Source: Symbiodinium natans (taxonomy: Eukaryota > Sar > Dinophyceae > Suessiales > Symbiodiniaceae). Taken from it: 64,000 nucleotides of DNA. The translations under genes and the position numbers were made by a program. Below are positions 54,609-64,000 of this stretch, piece by piece. Position 1 is the first letter of the stretch, and each line of letters opens with the position of its first letter. The notes under the pieces were generated by a model. The model was not told where the DNA came from. It did no database searches and saw only the letters and a program-made list of their open reading frames with translations. The DNA lies in contig CAJNDS010001913.1 in assembly GCA_905221605.1 (NCBI GenBank), positions 212,501 through 276,500 on the forward strand, read 5' to 3'.

Positions 54609-54717
54609 TTGGATCCCTTCCTGGCGCCTCCGCCTACTCTCTGAGGCCTTTGGTTCACGTTTGGCCAGGAGATGTCCAGGCTTGTATCCCGCAGTGCGGG
54701 GATTTCCGGCCCTGGAC
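54609..54717 (+). CDS. Candidate exon
   Basis: Open frame FWIPSWRLRLLSEAFGSRLA, then RRCPGLYPAVRGFPALD. CCCTAAA-type sequence on both sides and no clear GT border. Confidence 0.25.
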
Positions 54718-54918
54718 CCTAGACCCTAGAAACCTTAACCCTAAACCCAAAACCCTAAACCCAAAACCCTTAACCCAAAACCCTTAACCCAAAGCCCTTA
54801 ACACTTAGACCACAACCCTTAACCCTAAACCCTAAACCCACAACCCTAAACCCTAAACCCGAAGCCCTAAGCCCTAAACCCTAAGCCCTAAACCCTAAAC
54901 CCTAAACCCTAAACCCTA

Positions 54919-54999
54919 AGCCCTTCCTTTTGGCGCCCTGCCTTTCGCATGGTCTGGTAGATTGTTTTGTTGGCCCACCGGGATCTCGCCGAAGAAGTG
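54919..54999 (+). CDS. Candidate exon
   Basis: CCCTAAG on the left, GTG/GTTTGGGG on the right. Frame PFLLAPCLSHGLVDCFVGPP, then GSRRRS. Confidence 0.35.
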
Positions 55000-55028
55000 G
55001 TTTGGGGTTTGGGGTTTAGGTTTTGCAA

Positions 55029-55141
55029 ACCCTAAACCCTAAACCCTAAACCCTAAACCCTAAACCCTAAACCCTAAACCCTAAACCCTAAACCCTAAAC
55101 CCTAAACCCTAAACCCTAAACCCTAAACCCTAAACCCTAAA
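55029..55141 (-). repeat. CCCTAAA array, about 16 units
   Basis: Perfect array between the candidate exons at 54919 and 55148. Confidence 0.95.
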
Positions 55142-55147
55142 GCCTAG

Positions 55148-55209
55148 ACGCTGGAAGTGGCAGATCCATCCGGCTTAGCGAACTGTGTTGGGGGCATTCG
55201 GGGCCTGAG
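55148..55209 (+). CDS. Candidate exon
   Basis: GCCTAG on the left. Frame TLEVADPSGLANCVGGIRGL up to a GAG/GTTGCCTG border. CCCTAAA array of about 16 units to the left, TTTAGGG to the right. Confidence 0.4.
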
Positions 55210-55354
55210 GTTGCCTGTACTTCTAGACCTTAAGCTCATTCAAGCGTGTACAGTTCAGGGTTTAGGGTTTAGGGTTGAGGGTTTAGGGTTTAGGGTTTAG
55301 GGTTTAGGGTTTAGGGTTTAGGGTTTAGGGGGTTGCTTATTGCTTCTAGACCTT

Positions 55355-55544
55355 AAGGGTCCATGTGCCTATGTAACCATATCATTCTTGCGCCTTGAAG
55401 CTACTATTTATGGGAACCCCTAAACGGGCCAAGTATACACCTTATGACACCTTAAACCCTAAACCCCAAACCCTAAACCCTAAACACCAAACCCTAAACC
55501 CTAAACCCTAAACCCTATACTAAATAGGTACATGAACCCTTTGG
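55355..55544. mobile_element. Foldback family E, copy 4, split by a telomere-like array
   Basis: The left part 55355-55447 (AAGGGTCCATGTGCCTATGT to GTATACACC) and the right tip 55518-55544 (TAAATAGGTACATGAACCCT) are separated by a CCCTAAA array of about 70 bases. Confidence 0.6.
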
Positions 55545-56219
55545 GTTCTTGTGGGGACTTCGGGATTTTAGAAATTTCGGGTCTCTGCTGCCAAGGGTTA
55601 GTGTGGGTAAGGTAGGATGACGGATGACCCCAAAGCTATAAGCCCTGTAAACCCTTCAGATGCTTGCAAAAGCCGATGAGCCCCTAAACCCGAAACCCTA
55701 AACCCTAAACCCTAACCCAAAACCTTAAACCCTCGAAGAGGGTGGCTGACGATGTCGCTTGGCGAGATCGCGGCATGTAGCTGGTTTGTACGCAACACAG
55801 AGTCCTAACCCTAAAGCCTCCCTTAAACCTGCACCCCCAAGCGCCCCTCCCCCCCCCTTCCCCCCCCTTTGCGACAAAGGCACCTAGCTTGCATGTCGGA
55901 TTCCTGACTGGAGGTTTTCTGGTGCCGAAAGCTAAGCGGGTTGCTGTGATATAGGAATAACTTTATAGGGTTTGTAGGGATGGGGCTTGTAGGGATGCAA
56001 ATTTTGCAGGGTTTGTAGGGCTGTTGGGGTTTAGAGGATCTGCAGGGTTTAGGGTTCATATAGTACTTAGGGTTGTATTGGTGTGACCCAGAACCTGTGA
56101 CTTCGCAGCCCTACACCCTCAACCCTGAACCCTAAACCCCTAAACCCTATCCCCCTGAACCCTAAACCCTAAACCCTAAACCCTAAACCCTAAACCCTAA
56201 ACCCTAAACCCTAAGTCAG

Positions 56220-56278
56220 CGATTCAGGACGGGCTCGAGTTTGCCCGAGCCCGCTCTGCAGCTTCTGCAGGCACAGGG
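56220..56278 (+). CDS. Candidate exon with consensus donor
   Basis: AGTCAG acceptor and CAGGG/GTGAGTGG donor. Frame RFRTGSSLPEPALQLLQAQG. The donor matches the general eukaryotic consensus better than any other in the window. Confidence 0.4.
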
Positions 56279-56504
56279 GTGAGTGGGCACCCACTGAATC
56301 TTAAGGCCGTGCTAAGTAAGGGGCAGCGGGGTTCAGGCTTTAGGGTTTAGGGTATAGGGTTTAGGGTTTAGGGTTTAGGGCTTCGGCTTAGAGTTTAGGT
56401 GTTAGGGTTTAGGACTATGGACCTTAAGCCTGTAGCACAGGGGTGTTTTCTTCTTCTAGCTCTGTGCAGAAGTTCCCGAAAGACTAGGTTCAAGGGAGTC
56501 AAAC

Positions 56505-56625
56505 TGGTGCCCCTAAGGATGTACCCCCAAAGAGGTTCCCTTAATCTACTCTTGATATGGCCCTTATACTCGCTTCGAGGATCTTTAAACAGGGTCCCCA
56601 AACCCAAGAGCACAACCTTAGGGGT
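56505..56625. repeat. Element family N, inverted copy
   Basis: The reverse strand reads TTGTGCTCTTGGGTTTGGGG, then GAGTATAAGGGCC, then GGGAACCTCTTTGGGGGTAC, matching the outline of 40573-40808. Confidence 0.6.
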
Positions 56626-56645
56626 CCACCGCATTGAAAGCAGAG

Positions 56646-56827
56646 GGCCTGGATTCCATGGCAAATTGGCCGAAACAGCTCGCTTGAGGCGGCTTTTCAA
56701 TGAAAGCTATGCCGTGGTGGCAGCTGATCTCAAGGCCACAGTCGGCCATTCTGATGAGAGCGGCGTGCGAAAACTTGTGCGAAAACTTGCAGCGCTTGAG
56801 CGCGCCGAGCGCCTGAAGCAGCAGTAG
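56646..56827 (+). CDS. Candidate terminal exon, helical
   Basis: AAGCAGAG on the left. About 60 codons (starts PGFHGKLAETARLRRLFNES, later DESGVRKLVRKLAALERAER) to TAG at 56825-56827, after which TTTAGGG resumes. Lys/Arg/Glu-rich and helical. The frame is open further upstream through the family N repeat, which is unlikely to be coding. Confidence 0.45.
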
Positions 56828-57054
56828 GAAGGTTTAGGGTTAGGGTTTAGTGTTCAGGGTTTAGTGTTTAGTGTTTAGTGTTTAGGGTTTAGGGTTGTGG
56901 CCCAAGTGCATAACCCAGAGGGGCCATTTGTAGTACTAGTCTGGAATTAGGAACCCAAAGACCCTATATAGTATGGTTTTTTGGATATTTCAATAACGGT
57001 ACTGCAAATGGACCCTTCGGGAGAAAAAAGCCTTGCACCCCAAACCCTAAATTT

Positions 57055-57178
57055 GCCGAATTATACTTTGTGGTGCTTTACTGTAACTTTACATCTTTCG
57101 CCTTTTTGGGTTTCTTGGGTTTCTTAATAAGGCAGCTAAAAGTATTTTTTCCTACCTTCCTAAGTGCAGCCAAGTATA
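57055..57178. repeat. Family D, third copy
   Basis: Related to the tandem pair at 9349-9646; lacks the first 20-25 bases of the unit. Confidence 0.65.
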
Positions 57179-58286
57179 GTAGTACTACAAATGGACCGAC
57201 CCTCTGGGCCTCTGGGTAAGTCGAACAGCATAAGGTCACCGCAAACGCGACGCGGGACCGCGCGCGGTGATTTGATGCCAATGGCATCCTAAAGCCGACC
57301 AAGAGGGTTTAGGGTTTAGGGTTTAGGGTTTAGGGTCTTGCAGGGGGCGCTTCCAGTAAAGAGGGTCTCTTCCCTTAGTTCCAGTTGTTTTGGGGGGACA
57401 CGCAAGAAAGGAGCGTCCGAAGCCCAAACCCCAACCCCAAACACCAAACCCTAAACCCTAAACCCTAAACTACCTTAAACCCTAAACCCTAAACCCGAAA
57501 CCCTAAACCCTCTCTACCCTGCAAACTCCATAAAGACTCGATCAGCGCTACAATGCCTCCAAAGTCGAAGCCAACCCTAAACCCTAAGCCCTAAAGCCTA
57601 AACCCTAACCCCTAAACCCTAAGAACCCTAAACCCTAAACCCTAAACCCCCTGCGGTCCAGGGCATGACGTGCTGCTGCGCAGCCACGACTGCGACAGGC
57701 TTCTACGGGGTCCAGGCCCGATCTTCTCATGTGGTGTTTGGGTTACCCTAAACCCTAAACCCTAAACCCTAAACCCTAAACCCTAAACCCTAAACCCTAA
57801 ACCCTAAACCCTAAACCCTATCTCTAAAACCCTAAGCAGGTTGGCTTGTAAGGGACCCTATATACAAATTTTTTCGGAGGGTTGACAGGCCAACCCAGCT
57901 AAACCCTGAATCCCCTAATCCCTGAATCCCTCAATCCTTGAGCCCTAAACCCCTAAACCCTAACAACCGAAACCCTAAATCCCTAAGTCCTAAACCCCTA
58001 TAACGTTTTTGGGGTTGAGGGATGAGGGATGAAAGAATGTTCGCGCGTCTGGGGTTCACCTTTTTGATTGAGTTAGGGTTTAGGGCTTAGGGTTCAGGGT
58101 TTAGGGTTTAGGGTGCAGGGTTCAGGGTTTAGGGTTTAGGGTTTCAGGGCGTTCGGCTCGATGACCTCCCCCCCCCCCCAAATTTGAGATTGGGGTCCCC
58201 TCCAATGCCCAAGAGAGGTGACGGTTTCGGATGTACTTGGGGTGTAGGTTTAGGGTGCAGGGTTCAGGGTTTAGGGTTTAGGGTTT
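57179..58286. other. Mosaic with one candidate exon
   Basis: Arrays at 57302-57336, 57750-57822 and 58080-58145, and a C run at 58168. Only the island at 57662 looks coding. Confidence 0.5.
57662..57745 (+). CDS. Candidate exon
   Basis: GCGGTCCAG on the left. The best frame is HDVLLRSHDCDRLLRGPGPI, then FSCGVWVT. A second frame (GMTCCCAATTATGFYGVQAR) is also open. CCCTAAA on both sides. Confidence 0.3.
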
Positions 58287-58775
58287 AGGAAGCTCAGGAG
58301 TAAAGCACATTCCTCTTGGCTGGGGCGGCGCCGCACCCGCAGGTCTGCCCTACTCAAAGTCAGAAGCAGGAGCGCATTGCAAGTATTTGCCAGAGGAACA
58401 CAGCCAGCAATCACTGAGCAGAGTTCAGCGGCAAAGGGGCCTTCAGCACATCTGCCACATGTGCGGCGCCTACAGTCGTGCAAGCCACGGCAGGCGCAGA
58501 CACCCGTGCCACTAAGCGAGCTCCCAAAATGGGGCCGCTGCGGCAGCTGCGGCTACGCCCTCACGCCCCACATGTTCCGGACTGGGCCGTACAAGGGCCA
58601 TGTCAGACTCGCGTGCGCGAACTTCTGCCGCGGGCAAGAACAAATGGAGCCAGGAGATGCTGGTTTCACACAAAGTTTCCGCTCCACAGACCAGCGGAGG
58701 CTGGTGCCTACATTCGTCGCTATTTCCAAGAGTGCAGCTCAACATTTATTTCTTCCTCGCGGCCCATGTACCTGA
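58287..58775 (+). CDS. Candidate coding region with a Cys-rich, zinc-ribbon-like motif
   Basis: Open for more than 160 codons to TAG at 58773-58775, with no in-frame ATG near its left end, so it is either an exon or a gene fragment. The middle reads KWGRCGSCGYALTPHM, then FRTGPYKGHVRLACANFCRG: a CxxC pair and a CxxxC pair about 20 residues apart, as in small zinc ribbons. Family not identified. Flanked by TTTAGGG on the left and CCCTAAA on the right, like the long genes and unlike the short islands. Confidence 0.4.
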   Translation, partial: RKLRSKAHSSWLGRRRTRRSALLKVRSRSALQVFARGTQPAITEQSSAAKGPSAHLPHVRRLQSCKPRQAQTPVPLSELPKWGRCGSCGYALTPHMFRTGPYKGHVRLACANFCRGQEQMEPGDAGFTQSFRSTDQRRLVPTFVAISKSAAQHLFLPRGPCT

Positions 58776-59590
58776 ACCCCTAAACCCTAAACCCTAAAGC
58801 CTAAACCCTAAACCCTAAACCCTAAACCCTATGCTATAAACTTAGAATTGAAACTGCTATATAGCATGCACTTGGGCCTTCAAAAGGGTTCCTATAGTAG
58901 CCTCGGGACTCACGTAAACCCCTAAGCCCCTATAAGCCCTGTAAACCCTTCACGATAGGTAGAAGGGGTCGGAAGTTCCTCATGGTCCCTATATAACTAT
59001 ACTAGAATAACCCCCCCCCAAAACCCTATTCTAATTACCCTCAACCTTAAACCCTCAACCCTAAACCTAAATCCTAAACCCTAACCCTAATTCCAAGCCA
59101 ATGCGTCTCCGGAGCTACAAATTGGAGTTTAGGGTTTAGGGTATAGGATTAACCCCGCCCCCCCAAAATATTTTTTTAAAAGCCTACACAGCATGATACC
59201 CGCATGCACCCATCAAAGGCAGGGAAGCCGCTAACAAACCTTTCAACCTGCTTGTGGCTTTTAGTTGTGGCAGGGCCCAAGACTTGGGGTTTAGAATTTA
59301 GACCGGGTTGAGAGTGTTGGGGTTCGGGGAAGTTCTTGTTCTAGAGGCTTTGGTTTTGCTGGTTTGGCTTGGGATTTGGGATTTCGGGTTCCGGGTTATG
59401 CTGGATCTTTTTTGTAGGGCGCCGTATTGTAGTCTTCGAATCCCCAAACCTAATTAAGACCCAAACCTTACTCCCCCAGTTCACAAAGACAAGAGATATG
59501 GTATACTTCTCGGGGTATAGCTCCGAACCTACAAACCATAAATAAGTCCTAAGGCATAAACTTAAACCTCAAACCTTAAGAAATACTGGG

Positions 59591-59704
59591 TCTTGGAGTA
59601 CTATACTTTAATACTTTTTTTGGTTCTGGGTTCCGATTATAGCTACTTATACCTAAAAAGTATATACTTCTTTTCCAGGGTCTACTCCAAAGCTAAGAAT
59701 ACCC
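59591..59704. repeat. Element family G, copy 2
   Basis: TTGGAGTACTATACTTTAAT, then TTGGTTCTGGGTTCCGATTA, then TCTACTCCAAAGCTAAGAAT. Same order and spacing as 44194-44313. The ends (GGAGTA and TACTCC) are inverted, so this too is a foldback unit. Confidence 0.7.
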
Positions 59705-60072
59705 CTAACCCTTAAACTGAAAAGTCCTCAACCCTGATTACGCACGTTGGGGTCTGAGTTTGTAGGTGCCGAGCGACACAAGAGCACGGGATTGAGTGGA
59801 AAACATCGAGCGCGCAAGTTCTGCAACCCGTGACTACATACACCCTTAACCCTAAACATCTGAACTATACAGCCCTGAACCCTAAAAGATCCTAGGACAC
59901 AGAAAGGACCCTTATTATGTTTAGAGCCCCCAAAAAACCACCCAAAACCCTTTAAACAAACACCCTTTACAAGACAACCCCAACCCCCCGCCACCCCCTC
60001 CCCCCCCCCCCAAAAAAAAAAAAACTAAACCCTAAACCCTCAACCCTAAACCCTAAACCCTATTCAACACAG

Positions 60073-60153
60073 GTTCTGGCTCCGCACGCCTTCGCCTCGC
60101 TGATCGACACCTGGATCGTGGACCCAATGGAGTCTAGCCTGAATGAGCTGGGG
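60073..60153 (+). CDS. Candidate exon
   Basis: TTCAACACAG acceptor; GGG/GTTTCTATG donor. 27 codons in phase 0: VLAPHAFASLIDTWIVDPME, then SSLNELG. CCCTAAA left, TTTAGGG right. Confidence 0.45.
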
Positions 60154-60178
60154 GTTTCTATGGGTTAGGGGTTAGCGT

Positions 60179-60251
60179 TTTAGGGTTTAGGGTTTAGGGT
60201 TTAGGGTTTAGGGTTTAGGGTTTAGGGTTTAGGGTTTAGGGTTTAGGGTTT
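60179..60251 (+). repeat. TTTAGGG array
   Basis: About ten perfect units, right of the candidate exon at 60073-60153. Confidence 0.95.
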
Positions 60252-61269
60252 ACCTGAAGGCTCCAATGTGGTTCTTTTCTTTTTTTTTTTTTTGGGGGGG
60301 GGGGTGAGTTACAGGGGATTGTGGTATACTATGCAACAGGTACTACATAGGAGCCTTTGGGTGGGGTTCAGGGCTTGAGACGGGTTCTTTTAGGCTTTTG
60401 AAGGTTTTTTCCTTGTGTAGGCTCAAGGCGTTGTTCGGGGTTGAGGGTCCGGGGTTGAGGGTGCATAGATCCCAGTAGTAACTACCTTGTTCCCTTTCCG
60501 TTTGGGTGTCACCCTAAACAACCTCAACCCTAAACCCTACAGGTTGAACCCTAAACCTGTACACCAGGGTGTAGGGTTTAGGGTGAAGCCCGCCGCGCCC
60601 TAAACCCTTGACCCTAGAACCGCAAGATCTGCGGCATCTACCCTCTTTTCGTTCCATGCCCTTATAGGGTTTAGGGGTTAGGGGTTTAGGGTTTGGGGTG
60701 TAGGGTTTAGGGTATTGGGCCGCCTCAAGACAACGCCCGAAGACTGAGCATGCAGCGGGCCGCAAGGTCGAGAAGGGAAGGGGCCAGGGGCAGCAGGGCG
60801 ATGGGATTCTTGAACATTTCAAGAACCCTAAGCCGTTAAACCCCTTAATGCCCATCAAGCCTAAAACCCCTCGAACCCCTAAAACCCCTCAAACCCGCCT
60901 AAGGATTCAAAGGGTTTAGAGTTTAGGGTTTAGGGCTTGGCGTTCAGGGTCTCCAAACCCATATACCCCCAAATTAGCCAAACCCTAAGCCTCCCGCAGC
61001 CATATTACCCTAAACCCTAAACCCTAACTAAACCCTAAACCCCCTTTAAACCCTGTGTTCCTCAAAGCCCTGAACCCTCAAAGCTATTCACACCCCAAGG
61101 ATCATCCTCGGGAACCTAAAACCTAAAATCCTGAGGTTATAAGGGTTTTAGGAGTTCGGGTTTCGGGTTTAGGGTTTAGGGCCAGCCCTAAACCCTAAAC
61201 CCTAAACTCTAAACCCTAAACCCTAAACCCTAAACCCTAAACCCCCCCATATAGCTTTCATCAAGCGAG

Positions 61270-61372
61270 GTGCACGCCTGCCCGAGCCATTCGGCGCTCA
61301 TCCGCCGCATCGCCGCCACGCGGAGCTTCCGTGCGGCCACGCGTTTAGGGGACTGCGCTTCGGCCGCATGGG
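61270..61372 (+). CDS. Candidate exon
   Basis: AAGCGAG on the left. Frame VHACPSHSALIRRIAATRSF, then RAATRLGDCASAAW, ending in a G run before TTGGGGTTTAGGG. A second frame is also open. Confidence 0.35.
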
Positions 61373-61714
61373 GGGGGGGGGGGTTGGGGTTTAGGGTTTA
61401 GGTTTGGGGTTTAGGGTTTAGGGTTTAGGGTTTGGGGTTTGCGGTTTAGGCTTTGGGGGACTGCACTTTGGCCGCATGGAGGGTGTTTAGGGTTTGGGAT
61501 TTTGGGGTTTTGGGTGGTTTAGGGCGTATGGTTTACGGCGTGGGTGCTATAGCTTGTATTTCGTGAGTCATACATACCCGACGAATTGGCAGGTTTCGGG
61601 GTGATAGCGTAAATTTGCTCTCAGTCAGAGGGAGGTGCGGAGTAGTGTGACTGTCTAGGTTTGTTGTGCTCATCACCTCTTTGAGTCAGCGTGTAGGCTT
61701 TAGTTCCACCGGCC

Positions 61715-63211
61715 ATGGCAATTTCTGTTGATGTGCATCTGCTCAGTGGCAGGAGGGCGTCTCTTGAGATTCAGGAAGATGCATCTGTGGAAGAATTGAA
61801 CCAACGTGCGCAGAGCGCTTTGGCTGTTGGCAAAGGGCGGCTGTTGAGTGCTGATGGCCACATGCTGAATGCAGCACTGACGGTTAAGCGGGCAAGGATA
61901 CAGAGCCGTGATGAGCTGTGCCTGCAAATACGGCTGCCGCAAGTGGTCGAGGGTCCTGGTTTTGCAGCGCTTCTCGGCGATGGCTCTGTTGTAACCTGGG
62001 GCGATGCCTTTTCTAATGGCGACAGCAGTTCCGTGCAAGCTCAGCTGAAAGGCGTGCAGCGCATCCAAGCGTCTCGATATGCTTTTGCTGCGATCCTCGG
62101 TGATGAATCGGTCGTGACCTGGGGCGACGCTGATTGGGGCGGTGACAGCAGTTCCGTGCAAGCTCAGCTGAAGGGCGTCAAGCATATCCAAGCTGCTGAA
62201 TGTGCGTTTGCCGCGATGCTCGGTGATGGATCCGTTGTGACCTGGGGCGATGCTGTTTCTGGCGGCGACAGCTCTTCTGTGCAAGGTCAGCTGAAGGGCG
62301 TGCAGGGCATCCAAACTCCTAAACGTGCAGCACGTGCCTTTGCAGCGATCCTGGGTGATGGATCTGTTGTCACCTGGGGTCATGCTGATTTAGGTGGCGA
62401 CAGCAGCGCAGTGCAAGCTCAGCTGAAGGGCGTGCAGCACATTCAAGCTTCTTTAGCTGCTTTTGCCGCGATCCTCGGTGATGGATCGGTCGTGACCTGG
62501 GGCGATGCAGTTGCTGGTGGCGACAGTAGTTCGGTGCAAGCTAAGTTGAAGGGCGTCAAGCATATCCAAGCTGCTGAATGTGCCTTTGCCGCGATCCTCG
62601 ATGATGGATCTGTTGTGACCTGGGGCCACGATAATTCTGGCGGCGACAGCAATTCTGTCCAAGCTCAGCTGAAGGGCGTGCAGCGCATCCAAGCTTCTAA
62701 ACGTGCCTTTGCGGCGATCCTCGGTGATGGATCCGTTGTGACCTGGGGCGATGCCGATTTAGGTGGCGACAGCAGTGCAGTGCAAGCGCAGCTGAAGGGC
62801 GTGAAGCACGTCCAAGCTTCTGAACGTGCCTTTGCGGCGGTCCTCACTGATGGATCTGTTGTGACTTGGGGCGGCGCTTGGTATGGTGGCGACAGCAGTG
62901 CAGTGCAAGCTGAGCTGAAAGGTGTGCAGCAAATCCAAGCTTCTCTAGGTGCTTTTGCCGCAATCCTCGGTGATGGCTCTGTTGTGACCTGGGGCGCTTC
63001 TTGTTATGGTGGCGACAGCAGTGCAGTGCAAGCTCAGCTGAGGGGCGTGCAACACATCCAAGCTTCTATGTTTGCTTTTGCCGCGATCCTCGGCGATGGA
63101 TCTGTTGTGACCTGGGGCGATCCCGGCTTTGGTGGCGACAGCAGTTCTGTGCAGCGTCAGCTCAGGGGGGCACCCCGCATTCACAAGAAAGGCTCAGCTG
63201 CTGCTAGTTGA
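61715..63211 (+). CDS. Ubiquitin-like domain plus RCC1-like repeat protein
   Basis: Single frame of 498 codons ending in TGA. Residues 1-73 form an N-terminal ubiquitin-like fold typical of dinoflagellate repeat proteins (starts MAISVDVHLLSGRRASLEI, contains GRLLSADGHML, ends ELCLQIRL). From residue 82 there are ten tandem repeats with a 41-residue period, consensus AFAAILGDGSVVTWG, then GGDSSAVQAQLKGVQHIQAS. The VVTWG core and period suggest an RCC1-like beta-propeller. Unit 3 carries three extra residues (KRAAR); the last unit degenerates into a basic tail (RIHKKGSAAAS). There is no HECT, RING or kinase domain, so an automatic label of HERC ubiquitin ligase would not be justified. Probably a binding scaffold; partner unknown. 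Flanks are telomere-like repeats, and no upstream regulatory motif was recognised. Confidence 0.85.
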   Translation: MAISVDVHLLSGRRASLEIQEDASVEELNQRAQSALAVGKGRLLSADGHMLNAALTVKRARIQSRDELCLQIRLPQVVEGPGFAALLGDGSVVTWGDAFSNGDSSSVQAQLKGVQRIQASRYAFAAILGDESVVTWGDADWGGDSSSVQAQLKGVKHIQAAECAFAAMLGDGSVVTWGDAVSGGDSSSVQGQLKGVQGIQTPKRAARAFAAILGDGSVVTWGHADLGGDSSAVQAQLKGVQHIQASLAAFAAILGDGSVVTWGDAVAGGDSSSVQAKLKGVKHIQAAECAFAAILDDGSVVTWGHDNSGGDSNSVQAQLKGVQRIQASKRAFAAILGDGSVVTWGDADLGGDSSAVQAQLKGVKHVQASERAFAAVLTDGSVVTWGGAWYGGDSSAVQAELKGVQQIQASLGAFAAILGDGSVVTWGASCYGGDSSAVQAQLRGVQHIQASMFAFAAILGDGSVVTWGDPGFGGDSSSVQRQLRGAPRIHKKGSAAAS

Positions 63212-63929
63212 TGCGGCGCTCTTCGCCCTGGAAAACTCAAACCTTTTCCTTACGACGCCCCAAGAACTTGGGCACTGAGTTAGGGTCCGTTTTTGTTTTT
63301 GGAAGGGGGGGTTGGAGAACCCCAAATCCTAAGCCCCTCGAAGCCCTAGAGCTTCAACCCTCAACCCAAAAACGAAAACCCATATCCCAAGCACCCTATG
63401 ACCCCAAGTGGGCCCTTATCCCTTTTGTTTGGGGCTTAGGGCTTAAGGTTTAGACAACCTGGACCCAGACTCGGCCCTCATTCCTTTTTTTTGGGGTTTA
63501 GGTGTCTAAACCCCTGTACTCCAAAACAGGGTGCCCTGTTTTATTCCCCAGGTTACCCTTGGCCCTAGACACCCAAGAAATCCCAACAGTTGGGGGAGGC
63601 GGGGAGTCTTTCAGAGGCGGGGCTTGGAAGGGTGGGTTCGAGGTTTTTTGAACCCTAAGACCCTAAAACCCTAAAACCCTAAAACCCTAAAACCCTAAAA
63701 CCCTAAAACCCTAAAACCCTAAAACCCTAAAACCCTAAAACCCTAAAACCCTAAAACCCTAAGCCCTAAGCCCCATAAACCCTAAGCCTTAAGCCGTAAA
63801 CTCTGAACCTATACCCTATATTTATTTAAGTTTTTTTTGGGCTCAACAGGGCTTATCGGCCTTGTGATATCAGGTTTTTTGGGGCTGGTTGAGTCGAAGG
63901 GATAGGGCTGTCAGGATTCTTCTTAAGCC
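63212..63929. other. 3' flank of the RCC1-like gene
   Basis: Unique sequence to 63650 with two degenerate family-F-like passages (AAGTGGGCCCTTATCCC, then GGGTGCCCTGTTTTATTC), then the CCCTAAAA array and a short unique stretch. No gene. Confidence 0.5.
63655..63765 (-). repeat. CCCTAAAA 8-base variant array
   Basis: About 13 units of the 8-base form, essentially perfect. Confidence 0.95.
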
Positions 63930-64000
63930 CTAAACCCTAAAACTTGCCCTAAACCCTAAACCCTAAACCCTAAACCCTAAACCCTAAACCCTAAACCCTA
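63930..64000 (-). repeat. CCCTAAA array at the right edge
   Basis: Runs off the window. With TTTAGGG at the left edge, the window ends point inward, the opposite of a linear chromosome. Confidence 0.95.

Noticed and set aside
61700-62383. 227-codon minus-strand frame opposite the RCC1-like gene
   Set aside because: Antisense shadow of a repeat with 123-base period. The plus frame has clear domain structure.

Overview
The window looks like nuclear DNA from a dinoflagellate, most likely of the Suessiales (Symbiodiniaceae and relatives). The basis is the plant-type telomere repeat TTTAGGG, scattered through the whole window in both orientations, and intronless repeat-protein genes in styles common in those genomes: 22-residue FNIP-like repeats, and an RCC1-like repeat carrying the motif GDGSVVTWG. 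No bacterial operon, CRISPR array, tRNA or rRNA was recognised.

Layout. Four long coding regions, all on the + strand. Three are paralogues (1842-4037, 5888-8110, 24117-26255) with a conserved N-terminal ubiquitin-like domain of about 72 residues, then 27-28 copies of a 22-residue repeat. The first two lie in a tandem duplication of about 3.5 kb, and the second carries an in-frame TGA. The fourth (61715-63211) joins a different N-terminal ubiquitin-like domain to ten 41-residue RCC1-like repeats.

The rest, more than 80% of the window, is a mosaic of (a) telomere-like arrays from one unit to about 20 units, (b) short GC-rich islands of about 60-120 bp that are open in one frame and often encode hydrophobic stretches, (c) at least ten families of about 90-180 bp foldback (MITE-like) elements, and (d) mono-, tri- and decanucleotide arrays. 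Most islands have CCCTAAA arrays on the left and TTTAGGG arrays on the right, with plausible AG and GT borders. This suggests that they are + strand exons whose introns begin and end in telomere-like repeats. The four long genes lie on the other side of this pattern, inside the presumed intron bodies. This is an inference and needs RNA data.

Two large composite elements stand out. One of 2.47 kb (21235-23704) has about 20-bp terminal inverted repeats and a TA duplication, and sits inside a TTTAGGG repeat. One of about 6.4 kb (46162-52526) has long inverted arms made of a GACC/GGTC minisatellite and a shared 150-bp segment, and an interior of nested tandem repeats and trinucleotide arrays. Neither shows a transposase.
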